The notes under the pieces are model-generated. The model saw nothing but the letters and a program-made list of their open reading frames with translations. It ran no database searches and had not been told where the DNA came from. The translations under genes were made by a program, and so were the position numbers. This document shows, piece after piece, positions 29,380 through 37,953 of a stretch of DNA of 64,000 bases. Position 1 is the stretch's first letter. Every line of letters begins with the position of its first letter. This DNA is from Chitinophagaceae bacterium (GTDB taxonomy: Bacteria > Bacteroidota > Bacteroidia > Chitinophagales > Chitinophagaceae). The stretch is taken from positions 310,001 to 374,000 of the forward strand of contig JADJOC010000003.1 of NCBI GenBank assembly GCA_016713965.1, read 5' to 3'.

Positions 29380-30089
29380 TTTTCGGTGGTGGATAATGCT
29401 TTCGCTGCACCTGTGAGTTTATACTTGGTAATGGGGTTCAATGACTTGAAAAGTGTCTCTGTTACTTTGCCTTGCTGCAATTGCTCTAACAGTGCACCTA
29501 ATAAAGCCCTTGTAGCTGGCGGATATTTTAAAGCTAAGCGAACCAAGGTGTTGATTTCCTTTTCATCTTGTGTTTTAATAATGGCTAAAAACCGCTTGCA
29601 GGATACTTCTATATTGGCATCGGGTATTTTTTTGATGTAGCGAATGGCATCCAGTAACTGCAACAAAGGAATATTCTCTTTGGTGATGGTGTTTTTTTGC
29701 TTTACAAAAGCTATCGTATAGCGTTCTCTTTTAAAATTGGGGCGAACCTGATTTTTACCTATCTGTATCGTATTGCTTACCTGTGTGGTTAAGCCCAACT
29801 GGTTGTATATGCTGTAACCCGTGAGATAGCCCGTTATTTTTCCGTTTTCTTCCAATAAATCTTTTACTACTTGTGCCTGATTGGGTTGAAGGTTGCCAAA
29901 TGGGGTATTTTCGGGTTTGTAGTATTTGCCTTTAGATAGTTTGGCAATCTTGCCTGAAATCACCATACGATTCAAGGCTTTTATTACCGCTTCTTTTTGG
30001 TTCACCTCCCTAGTAAAGTCGGCATAGGTGAATACATAGCCCTTGGGTAGTCTGTCTATGGTAAATGCTATGTATTCAGATATTTTCAT
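29364..30089 (-). CDS. AbiEi-like (DUF6088-type) antitoxin/regulator
   Basis: 241 residues. The N-terminal winged helix has GYVFTYADFTREVNQKEAVI and ALNRMVISGKIAKLSKGKYY, typical of AbiEi-type antitoxins. The central part has ENGKITGYLTGYSIYNQLGL. The start lies 5 bp downstream of the unknown gene's stop and its end overlaps the AbiEii start. It probably neutralises AbiEii and may repress transcription; DNA binding is inferred from the fold alone. Confidence 0.82.
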   Translation of the reverse strand: MKISEYIAFTIDRLPKGYVFTYADFTREVNQKEAVIKALNRMVISGKIAKLSKGKYYKPENTPFGNLQPNQAQVVKDLLEENGKITGYLTGYSIYNQLGLTTQVSNTIQIGKNQVRPNFKRERYTIAFVKQKNTITKENIPLLQLLDAIRYIKKIPDANIEVSCKRFLAIIKTQDEKEINTLVRLALKYPPATRALLGALLEQLQQGKVTETLFKSLNPITKYKLTGAAKALSTTEKWNII

Positions 30090-30094
30090 TCTTT

Positions 30095-31147
30095 TTATTG
30101 TAGTGCAAAGATAATTGATTTGTCCAGTTTATTAGCAAAAAAACTGGACATTTTGAAAATTGATTGGATGGTAGTAACTTCGCAACTGCGTTGCTCTGCC
30201 TCTTTCTTTTGTCTATGGTATTTGCCCTCAGGTGTTTCAATTGGTTTGTCGTTTTCAAAATAGTTGTTTACTCGTAACACATCATACCCCACAATTTTTT
30301 CAAGTCCTTCATTATCGATTTTCTTGCGAACAACTAAAAAGCAATTGATAGAAGTACCATTAACAAATTTAATTTCACCTGTTTGAACCAAAGTTTTGAA
30401 TTCCTTTGATTTCATATTGAAGGGTACAGATTCACCATTATAAATGCCCATCCATTTGTAATTCCCTTTCTTTAAAACCGGGGAAATGATTTCTATTACT
30501 GCATTGTCAATTTCAACTGGGGCTAAATCATCAGAAACAAGAATGTATTGCTTGAAATTATTTCGTGTAACTTTTTTATCCTCTGACAATATAACTTTAT
30601 CATCACTTGCTACATTGAAAGAAACCTCATTTACTTTCGGGTATTTTTCTAATGCTTCATAAAAATTAGATTTCTTTTTTCGGATAACATTGTTGTGATT
30701 AAGCAGTTCTGTGTTTCTTTGAGATTTCTGTTTTAGTTCCTCGATTTCAAGTCGTAACTTTTCGTTCTGTAATTTTTTGCCATCTTTTTCTATTTCTAGA
30801 AGTTCTTTGTCCTCAAAAATTTTATCTATCAACTTTTCAGGAATTTTGCCCAGTGGTGTAATGATTAGTGTTGTTGCAAGGGCTACAATAATGGTTGTTG
30901 TAATTGTTCCTTTTTTATTTTCCTCTTTACTTATAATCTTGAACCATCTTCGTAAACCGCCATCTGTTAGGGGCTCTGTTTCGATGATTATTTCCGCATT
31001 AAAAGAAGAAGCAATTTCTTTTAATATACCAAGAAACTCATACTCACATCTGTTTTGTACTAGGGCATCCATTGTGTGTGATTCGTCACCAAACCAATAA
31101 TGGATTTGGATTGAATTTGCTGGTTTCTGTGGTAGTAGTAAAAGCAT
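30095..31147 (-). CDS. Unknown membrane/coiled-coil protein inside hsd operon
   Basis: 350 residues; I cannot name a family. Residues ~1-75 form a small alpha/beta domain (IQIHYWFGDESHTMDALVQN, CEYEFLGILKEIASSF). One membrane segment, TITTTIIVALATTLIITPLG, lies at ~80-102. A coiled coil rich in Lys/Glu follows (~105-150). The C-terminal half is a beta-rich domain (ILVSDDLAPVEIDNAVIEII, YKWMGIYNGESVPF, GEIKFVNGTSINCFLVVRKK). The spacing to hsdS (3 bp) and to AbiEi (5 bp) says it belongs to the operon. A membrane-tethered sensor or accessory defence factor is possible, but not shown. The last ~50 residues may be out of frame. Confidence 0.72.
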   Translation of the reverse strand: MLLLLPQKPANSIQIHYWFGDESHTMDALVQNRCEYEFLGILKEIASSFNAEIIIETEPLTDGGLRRWFKIISKEENKKGTITTTIIVALATTLIITPLGKIPEKLIDKIFEDKELLEIEKDGKKLQNEKLRLEIEELKQKSQRNTELLNHNNVIRKKKSNFYEALEKYPKVNEVSFNVASDDKVILSEDKKVTRNNFKQYILVSDDLAPVEIDNAVIEIISPVLKKGNYKWMGIYNGESVPFNMKSKEFKTLVQTGEIKFVNGTSINCFLVVRKKIDNEGLEKIVGYDVLRVNNYFENDKPIETPEGKYHRQKKEAEQRSCEVTTIQSIFKMSSFFANKLDKSIIFALQ

Positions 31148-31150
31148 AGT

Positions 31151-32278
31151 TTAATTTTCTACGTTTTCTAATTTCATATTCTCAACCACACCCTTCATCA
31201 ACACAGGACAAAGCGGCTTTATAGTATTTTTCAATTGCTCGTTGATACGTTTACGAGTTTCCAAAGTGTGGTAAATAGTAACAATGGCTTCCTGAATTTT
31301 AATATCAGGGATGGGCAATTTCACATTGCACATATCAGCCCAATCAAATGTTTCTCTTGCACTGCCCCAAGAATGAAATCTTGCGTAGCGGTCAAATTCT
31401 GGTCGAGCAAACCATAAATACAAATACTCTGGAAGTAACTCCTTTTGTTTAGTTACTCTGAATACTGTGTAAATTCCTGAAACAATACAAGGTTCAGCAC
31501 TATTCATTGCCAATGCGATTTTATCTCCTCTTCTTGAAGTGTCAGCCACATAAACAAATTCACCTGTTCTTACAACTTTGTAGTTTGAGAATTCAAGTCC
31601 ATTAATATTTGCCTTTGTTTCAATTAAAACTTTTGAAGTTGATACACCTTGCAAAAAAGATACTTGTAAATCATTATTCCGTTCATCCGATTGCTCAATA
31701 TATTCTCCAAGCACTTTAGGCTTTTCGGTTTTGATTAAATTCTCAATATAGGTATCGCAAATCAATTGCAAATCAGCTAAACTATTTGCGTAGGTTTTTT
31801 GATTATGAAGTAAGCCATTGTAAAGAGCAACGAATTTTCGTTGTTCGTCAATATCAGGAATTGGAATTTGTATTTCACAAAAGCGTTCCCATTCTAGACT
31901 TGCTCTTACGCTGCTATCACTGATGAACCATCCGTACCTGTCTGATTCAGGTCTTTGAAACCACATCATCATATATTCAGGCAAAAATTCATTTTCGTCA
32001 TTTACTTCAATCACCAAATAAGCAGGAGAAATAATTGCAGGATTTTCTTCGGCATACAAAGCCAAACGGATAGTTTCATCTCTGCCCACTTGCATAGCAC
32101 TATAAGCGAATTGTCCTTTCTGAATGATTTTGTATTTAGATAAATCTGATTCAGAGGTATTGGCAACAGAAGGCATAAAATTCTTGGTAATGTTTATACC
32201 CAATAAGTTTGAAACCGCTAAGTCTTTATTGCGGTTGTCAACCAAATGAATATAATTGCCAATACGCTTATAACTCAT
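31151..32278 (-). CDS. hsdS: Type I restriction enzyme specificity subunit HsdS
   Basis: 375 residues with the expected two-fold internal repeat. Half one contains FLPEYMMMWFQRPESDRYGW then IQIPIPDIDEQRKFVALYN. Half two contains LLPEYLYLWFARPEFDRYAR then VKLPIPDIKIQEAIVTIYH. Each half is a target-recognition domain plus a spacer helix; together they define a bipartite DNA target. The start overlaps the hsdM stop by 11 bp. The frame is intact. The target sequence cannot be predicted by eye. Confidence 0.93.
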   Translation of the reverse strand: MSYKRIGNYIHLVDNRNKDLAVSNLLGINITKNFMPSVANTSESDLSKYKIIQKGQFAYSAMQVGRDETIRLALYAEENPAIISPAYLVIEVNDENEFLPEYMMMWFQRPESDRYGWFISDSSVRASLEWERFCEIQIPIPDIDEQRKFVALYNGLLHNQKTYANSLADLQLICDTYIENLIKTEKPKVLGEYIEQSDERNNDLQVSFLQGVSTSKVLIETKANINGLEFSNYKVVRTGEFVYVADTSRRGDKIALAMNSAEPCIVSGIYTVFRVTKQKELLPEYLYLWFARPEFDRYARFHSWGSARETFDWADMCNVKLPIPDIKIQEAIVTIYHTLETRKRINEQLKNTIKPLCPVLMKGVVENMKLENVEN

Positions 32279-33836
32279 AGCCCAAAGTTTTAAAAGCGTT
32301 AATCAATTGTTCTTGCGATTGCTTTTCTTCTTTCAAAAGGGTTTTGAAATCCTTTTGTATGCGTTTCATTTCGGTGTCAAAATCTATTTCACTATCACGG
32401 TCTATAAACTCAATGTATTTGCTTGGCACTAATGAAAAATCGTTTGCTTGGATTTGTTCAAAACTGGCAGAGTAGCAATACTCAGGCACATTTTTGTATG
32501 TTTTCTTGTAGTCGGTTTGTTGCCAGTTGTGGTAATTCAAGGCTACTTTGGCAATGTCTTCTTCTGTAAGTTCAATAAACTGCTTTTCAAATTCTTGTCC
32601 CCAACGCCTTAAATCCACAAATAAAATTTCTTTTTCACGGTCACGGTAGTTTTTCTGTTTTCCGTTTATTTCAACCGTTCTTGCTTTTTTGTTTTTGTTC
32701 AAAATCCAAAGCGTAACGCTGATGTCGGTGGTGTAAAAAGTATCTCTCGGAATAATTATTATGGCTTCCACCAGTTTATTTTCAATGAGCTTTCTGCGTA
32801 TTTTGTATTCTTCGCCACCACCACTCAAAGCACCATTTGCCAATATAAAACCTGCAATTCCGTTTTCGGAAAGTTTGGAAACCATATTCAAAATCCAACC
32901 ATAGTTGGCGTTGCTTTTGGGTGGCACATCATAACCTCTCCAACGTGGGTCGTCAATCAATTCATTTTCGCCTCTCCAATCTTTTTGGTTAAAAGGTGGG
33001 TTTGCCATTATGTAATCGGCTTTCAGGTCTTTGTGTTGGTCGTCCGCAAAAGTGTCGGCATCTTTCTCACCAAGGTTGGCAGAAATTCCTCTTATGGCAA
33101 GATTCATCTTTGCCAGCTTGTAAGTTGTTTTGGTGTATTCCTGCCCGTAAATAGAAACTTCCTTTTTGTTGCCGTGGTGTGCTTCAATAAACTTAATGGA
33201 TTGAACAAACATACCACCCGAACCACAAGCAGGGTCATAGATAATTCCTTTGTAAGGTTCAATCATTTCTGAAATAAGGCTTACAATTGTTTTTGGCGTA
33301 TAGAATTCTCCTTTGCCTTTTCCTTCTGCAATCGCAAACTTTTTCAAGAAGTATTCATACACACGACCAACCAAATCTTGTCCTTTGTCTTTGAGTGTGT
33401 TGATGCTGTCAATTTCACTAATCAAAGAAGCCAGTTTGGTAATGTCTAAACCCAAACGAGAAAAGTAATTGTCGGGCAATGCACCTTTCAAAGCTTTGTT
33501 GTCTTTTTCAATAGTATGCAGGGCTGTATCAATGATTAAAGCAATATCATTTTGTCTTGCCTTTTTTACAATGTAACTCCAACGTGAAATTTCTTCCAAA
33601 AAAAACACATTACTCATATTGTAAAACTCGGGTTTTCAATGTATTTTTCTTTGCCTTCTGTTATCAGTTTGGCTCGATGATCTTCAAACTTGTCGCTGGC
33701 AAACTTTAAGAAAATTAAACCTAATACTACGTGTTTATATTCGGCTGGCTCTACACTACCTCTCAATTTATTAGCTGCTTCCCAAAGGGTAACTTCAATT
33801 GCTTTTTCTTTTTACTTCTTTCTTCTGTTTTGCCAT
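32268..33836 (-). CDS. hsdM: Type I restriction enzyme methylase subunit HsdM (N-terminal frameshifts)
   Basis: N6-adenine methyltransferase: motif I IYDPACGSGGMFVQS and motif IV IMANPPFNQKDW. GKGKGEFYTPKTIVSLISEM is typical. The open frame starts at 33617 with MSNVFFLEEISRWS. The usual N-terminus is encoded just upstream in other frames: MAKQKKEVK at 33836, VTLWEAANKLRGSVEPAEYK, HVVLGLIFLKFASDKFEDHR and KEKYIENP. Breaks in A-runs at ~33810 and at ~33628 account for this. Full length is ~520 residues. It is the first gene of the operon. With HsdS it methylates the recognition site. Confidence 0.93.
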
Positions 33837-33995
33837 TTTATGATGTCAATATTTTATATTATTTCTGTCGGCTAAGTTAAGTTTTAAATGCTCAATGTCA
33901 TTGTTGGTGCGTTGGCAAAAAATGGCTCTTTTGGTTTTGCGAAGGGTCGGCTTGTGTGTTGGGCAAAACCAAATGTGCCATTTGTGCGGCTGGCT

Positions 33996-34040
33996 AAAAA
34001 TTGAATTAAAAAAATGTGCGGTGGGGAAAATAAAAAATAC
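33996..34040. repeat. Inverted mate of 25029-25077, right flank of hsd operon
   Basis: AAAAATTGAATTAAAAAAAT (33996-34015) and GAAAATAAAAAATAC (34026-34040) are the inverted form of the left-flank sequence. The surrounding 33837-34166 gap has several short TTGGCAAA/GGCACAT-type mirrored words but no gene I can support. Confidence 0.7.
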
Positions 34041-34166
34041 AGAAGGGTCGGCAATGAGTATCGGCTCAGTTGCTGTCCAGTTGAAATATGGTCTGTATGT
34101 TGGTCACCTGTCAAAATTAGCGTTTCATTTTATGTTTATAGTCGTCCGTTTGGTCGTTGTTGTGTC

Positions 34167-34188
34167 GTCTGTTAGGCTTGCTTGTAAC
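34167..34188. repeat. 22-bp direct repeat, copy 1 (start of hsd module)
   Basis: GTCT followed by GTTAGGCTTGCTTGTAAC; identical to 35201-35222. It holds a GTTAGGC heptamer, which fits the GTTRRRY core of integron sites. It marks the promoter-side edge of the hsd module. Confidence 0.85.
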
Positions 34189-34316
34189 GTTTGGGCGCTT
34201 GGCGAAGAAGGCGATTTTACCCACCAAATTTCCAAGTACCTTGTAGTTTCGAAATTAGCACAAATTTTTTATTGAAAGCACATGCCCGCCTTTTTTGCCA
34301 AACGCCTGTTACAAGC
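34180..34316 (-). repeat. Cassette-end-like palindrome C (137 bp)
   Basis: Outer boxes GCTTGTAAC and GTTACAAGC (34308-34316) pair perfectly. Inner boxes are TTGGCGAAGAAGGCG and CGCCTTTTTTGCCAA. It starts 8 bp beyond the mrr stop and is followed by the hsd module. Confidence 0.85.
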
Positions 34317-34323
34317 TGGCCTT

Positions 34324-35170
34324 TTAATTAAATCCTTTAAAAAAGTCATAGTCAATTTCATAAACTGTAACTGGTTTAAGTCCTATATTATATTTTTCAA
34401 ATAGTTCAATAAGTCTGTCGCCATCAATTAATTCAATAGGAGTAACACCGTCACGATTTGCCTCGCTTTTTGCTTCTTTGGTAAAGCGTCCTGTGGTAAT
34501 TATTAAACCCTTTTCACCTCTTCCTTGCATAGCGCCTCGAAAGTCACGCACGTGGTGAGGAGAAACTGTTTCTTTGTATCGCTTGCATTGAAAAACGATG
34601 TTTAAACTAACAACGTCATTTAGTTTTACTATACCTTTCCCGTCTATCCCTTGGTCTCCCGAACCGCCTGTAATAACGATTTCATTTATACCTATCTCTG
34701 TTAATAAACGTTTACAAAGCCTTTCAAATCCCGCAGGTGTAAGATTCTGTATTATGTTGATTAATCCAATCGAGTGTTCTTCATCTTCCGTTGGAATATT
34801 CTCATAAACTGGCTCCGTTTTTTTTGGTTTAGAAGCGGGAGTTTTCTTTACACTGTTTTGAACCCCCTTGAAAAGATTATAAACACCTTCATCATCAAGT
34901 TTTCTATCAAGACCTTCATTTGTTAGTCGCCAAATACCCCGTTGGGCATTATCAATTATTCCAGCTTTAAATAAATAGAACCTTGCCCATTGAATTTGAT
35001 TTCGTATTCGAGATTGGCCATTGGCAGTTGTTTCCTCCAAGTCGTTCTCTGTGATTCCCAATTTGTCTATTACCTGTTCCAATGATGTCAGAGGAGTTGC
35101 CCGCACCGCCATTCGATTGAAGTGCTTTTAAAACGGGGTTAACGTATTTTAAAAATTCTGGTCCTTTCAT
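34324..35170 (-). CDS. mrr: Mrr-type restriction endonuclease (one frameshift)
   Basis: The N-terminal Mrr winged-helix domain begins MKGPEFLKYVNPVLKALQ at 35170. It changes frame at ~35085 and continues EQVIDKLGITENDLEETT and WARFYLFKAGIIDNAQRGIW. The C-terminal nuclease domain has GFERLCKRLLTEIG, the catalytic GGSGDQGIDGKG (Asp) and IVFQCKRYKETVSPHHVRDF (Gln-x-Lys), then GLIITTGRFTKEA. Mrr enzymes cut methylated DNA (type IV restriction). Coexistence with a type I methylase is only tolerable if the host methylation is not an Mrr target. About 282 residues after repair. Confidence 0.92.
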
Positions 35171-35200
35171 ATTTTGTAGTCAGATTGTTAGTTATTTGGG

Positions 35201-35222
35201 GTCTGTTAGGCTTGCTTGTAAC
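35201..35222. repeat. 22-bp direct repeat, copy 2 (start of mrr module)
   Basis: Identical to 34167-34188. It sits at the right edge of the accessory array. No palindrome of the A-C type lies to its right, and the next gene is a core SPFH gene, so this is the probable array boundary. Confidence 0.85.
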
Positions 35223-35375
35223 TCTCAAATATACGCAACTTGAATAATTAATATTCGTAAAACACACCAAAATACAAGATATATACGCAAGTTTATTTGC
35301 AAAAGCTTAATAGTAGCTTGCCGATACAGTGAATAACACAACAAGATGTCACAAAACCGCTGCTGGCAATCAAAA

Positions 35376-35406
35376 AAAATACCTTAGCAAAATGCTAAGG
35401 TATTTT
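35376..35406 (-). terminator. Terminator after the SPFH gene
   Basis: 14-bp stem AAAATACCTTAGCA with its complement, loop of 3; on the minus strand it is followed by a run of T. It lies 18 bp beyond the SPFH stop. Confidence 0.85.
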
Positions 35407-35423
35407 ATACAAAATCGTTTATT

Positions 35424-36350
35424 TTATCTTTTATCCATTTGCTGCATGGCCATTAAGCTCTTCATAGTTTTTTCCATACCATCGCTGCTACCATCAAGAA
35501 ATATTACATTGCCTTTGCCATATTCTGCAAAGTTTTTGATGGCCTCTGTCCACATGCTAAATAAAATTACATTGGTATCCAGGTTAGCCTGCTTCATTTC
35601 TGCAGCAGCCTGGCTCATACCTTTGGCCACCTCTTCCCGGAACAATGCCACACCCTGGCCACGAAGCTGTGCAGCCTGCCTTTCTGCCTCGGCAGCAATT
35701 TTGATAGAATTACCTTCTGCTTCGGCAGCTTTTGTTTTAGTAATTAATAAAGCCTGGCCTTCATTTTCTGCAGCAGCTTTTAAGTTGTTACTAGCTACCA
35801 CTTTGCTCATGCTCTGAATAATAGCTTCATCAAAAGTAATATCGTTAATCTGTAGATCCTGCAAATGATAACCCCAACTTTCCAACGTTAAATCCACCTG
35901 CTCTTTTACATTTTCAACAATATCGCGACGTACATTCAATACTTCAGCCTGTCTTTTTGTAGAAACAAATGCCCTGATACTTCCTTCAACAGTACGTATC
36001 AATGCCTGCATCAAATCTTTATCACTGATGAATTTAAAGGCTACATTTTTAATCGTCTCTTCATCAACATTCAGAACTGAATACAACAGCATCGATTTAA
36101 AATAAACATTTGCCTGATCAACGGTTACAGCCTGAAACTCCAACTCTACCGAACGGTTTTGAATACTTACTTTTTTATAAATCTGCTCTAAGAACGGGAT
36201 CTTAAAATTTAATCCCGGTCGCATGATGCGGCGGTATTTACCGAACATGGTAACTACCCCTATCAATCCCTGGTTAACGGTTACGAAGCACCCTAAAAAG
36301 GCCAGTGCCAAAACAATTGTCCACCAATAATCAATTAAAAACTCTTTCAT
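35424..36350 (-). CDS. SPFH/band 7 domain membrane protein (stomatin-like)
   Basis: 308 residues. An N-terminal membrane anchor (TIVLALAFLGCFVTV) is followed by the band-7 domain (VNQGLIGVVTMFGKYRRIMR then PGLNFKIPFLEQIYKKVSIQ). A long coiled coil rich in Ala/Glu (KAAAENEGQALLITKTKAAE, AAEAERQAAQLRGQ) follows. The tail is Met/Asp-rich. Such proteins form ring oligomers at the membrane and scaffold proteases or microdomains. A small membrane ORF precedes it by 42 bp. No partner NfeD gene is present. Confidence 0.9.
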   Translation of the reverse strand: MKEFLIDYWWTIVLALAFLGCFVTVNQGLIGVVTMFGKYRRIMRPGLNFKIPFLEQIYKKVSIQNRSVELEFQAVTVDQANVYFKSMLLYSVLNVDEETIKNVAFKFISDKDLMQALIRTVEGSIRAFVSTKRQAEVLNVRRDIVENVKEQVDLTLESWGYHLQDLQINDITFDEAIIQSMSKVVASNNLKAAAENEGQALLITKTKAAEAEGNSIKIAAEAERQAAQLRGQGVALFREEVAKGMSQAAAEMKQANLDTNVILFSMWTEAIKNFAEYGKGNVIFLDGSSDGMEKTMKSLMAMQQMDKR

Positions 36351-36392
36351 GTTATTTAATTTAAAAATGAAATAAATCTATCGCAATAAATT

Positions 36393-36524
36393 TTATCGTA
36401 CACCTGTAGGAAACAGCAGGTATAATGTAGCAGGATTTGTTGCCATGAATAAACCAAGAATAAACACTATCGCTACTATCAGCCATTTTTGTATAAAAGA
36501 AACTGGTTCCATAAACAATAACAT
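36393..36524 (-). CDS. Small single-helix membrane protein upstream of SPFH gene
   Basis: 43 residues: MLLFMEPVSFIQKWLIVAIV then a hydrophobic continuation to PTGVR. One clear membrane helix. An alternative start is MEPVSFIQ (36512). It reads in the same direction as the SPFH gene and ends 42 bp before it. I do not recognise a family. The codon-level hydrophobic pattern and location favour a real gene over the overlapping 66-codon frame. Confidence 0.5.
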   Translation of the reverse strand: MLLFMEPVSFIQKWLIVAIVFILGLFMATNPATLYLLFPTGVR

Positions 36525-36590
36525 TTGTTTGATCAGATAAACTTATGTGTAAAAGATGCAAATCAAAGCATAATTACACAATTTTACCGT

Positions 36591-37841
36591 TTAACTTTTT
36601 TCTTCCCAAACCATACTTAAATGTACAATAGTTTCCGCTGCTTTTGTCATATCTTTTGTACCTATCCATTCTAATTTACTGTGGATATTTTGCATGCCGG
36701 TAAAAATATTGGGGCATGGCAATCCCATATAGCTTAACCTGCTGCCATCAGTACCGCCCCGGATCGCTTCTTTTTTTACAGTTAATCCTGCCCTTTTTAT
36801 AGCTTCTTCGGCATAAGCCACTACGTGAGGATGCTTATCCAGTATTTCTTTCATATTCCTGTACTGTTCCTGCACATCGTATTGCATTGTTGCTCCCGGG
36901 AATTGCTTTACTATTTCCGCTGCAATATTTTTTAAGCGATCATGGTGACGTTGCAAACCATCCAAAGTAAAATCCCTTACTATAAATTGTAGTGTGGCTT
37001 TTTCTGCGATACCTGTTACCGTCATTGGATGTACAAATCCTTCTTTTCCTTCCGTAGTTTCTGGGCTCCATTCGTTAGATGGTAATGCTGCCAGGATAAC
37101 CCCGGCAACCTTTAACGCATTTACTAGTTTACCTTTTGCATATCCCGGGTGTACAATCACTCCTTCAATAGTAATGGTGGCAGCATCTGCACTAAAGGTT
37201 TCATCCTCTAAAGATCCTGCTTCTCCCCCGTCCATTGTATATCCAAATTGTGCGCCCACTTTCTGCATGTCAATTTTTGCAGTACCTTTTCCCACTTCTT
37301 CATCAGGTGTAAATATTATTGAAATATCACCATGCCGGATATCCGGGTTACTAATAATAAAATGTGCTGCTTCCATAATCACAGCTATGCCACTTTTATC
37401 ATCTGCCCCGAGCAAGGTAGTGCCGCTTGCAGTAATTATGCCATGTCCAATATGTTCTTTTAAATAGGGAGAATTTTTTATGCTAAGAATTTGATTAACC
37501 TCATCCGGCAATAAAATATCACTTCCATCAAAATTTTTATGATAAATCGGCTTTACATTTGTGCCGCTACAATCGGGCGCTGTATCCACATGGGCACAAA
37601 AGCAAATGACAGGAATATCTTTTTTATTGCTGTTGCCCGGAATTTTCGCATATACATAACCGCAATCATCAGTTTGCACATTATGGATTCCCATATTTTT
37701 CAATTCATCATGCAAAAGCCGGCTTAAGTTTTTTTGTTTCTCTGTAGTAGGATAAGTAGTGCTTTCCGGATTACTTTGTGTATCAATTTGTACATAACGC
37801 ATCAATCTTTCAGCTACAGCATCTGGGTTAATCTGAATCAT
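36591..37841 (-). CDS. pepT: Peptidase T (tripeptide aminopeptidase)
   Basis: About 416 residues from MIQINPDAVAERLMRYVQID; the longer open frame adds an implausible hydrophobic leader. M20 two-zinc peptidase: CFCAHVDTAPDCSG (His, Asp), LGADDKSGIAVIMEA (Asp), IFTPDEEVGKG (Glu pair), YTMDGGEAGSLEDETF (Asp), IFTGMQNIHSKLEW (His). It releases the N-terminal residue of tripeptides in the cytosol. The frame is intact. Confidence 0.94.
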   Translation of the reverse strand: MIQINPDAVAERLMRYVQIDTQSNPESTTYPTTEKQKNLSRLLHDELKNMGIHNVQTDDCGYVYAKIPGNSNKKDIPVICFCAHVDTAPDCSGTNVKPIYHKNFDGSDILLPDEVNQILSIKNSPYLKEHIGHGIITASGTTLLGADDKSGIAVIMEAAHFIISNPDIRHGDISIIFTPDEEVGKGTAKIDMQKVGAQFGYTMDGGEAGSLEDETFSADAATITIEGVIVHPGYAKGKLVNALKVAGVILAALPSNEWSPETTEGKEGFVHPMTVTGIAEKATLQFIVRDFTLDGLQRHHDRLKNIAAEIVKQFPGATMQYDVQEQYRNMKEILDKHPHVVAYAEEAIKRAGLTVKKEAIRGGTDGSRLSYMGLPCPNIFTGMQNIHSKLEWIGTKDMTKAAETIVHLSMVWEEKS

Positions 37842-37953
37842 AATTAAAAATAAAATGTAAAAATAAGAAATAGCCAACAACATAAATATACAAAACAAAA
37901 GCAGCTCACCATAAATAAGTAAACTGCTTTCGGTTGTCGGAGGTCGGTTGTCT

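Noticed and set aside
25169..33836. Phase variation of hsdR and hsdM through homopolymer tracts
   Set aside because: The same kind of breaks occurs in rpoD, murF and many other genes, and the tracts are only 4-7 bases long, so sequencing error explains them better.
23101..35222. Classical integron with attI and intI
   Set aside because: No IntI-type integrase gene is in the window; the tyrosine recombinase at 20843-21793 belongs to an IS91-type element and is broken. The site boxes deviate from the attC consensus. I keep only the cassette-like interpretation.
36361..36561. 66-codon minus-strand frame before the SPFH gene
   Set aside because: It has no coherent hydrophobic or domain pattern; the overlapping 43-codon frame encodes a clean membrane helix.
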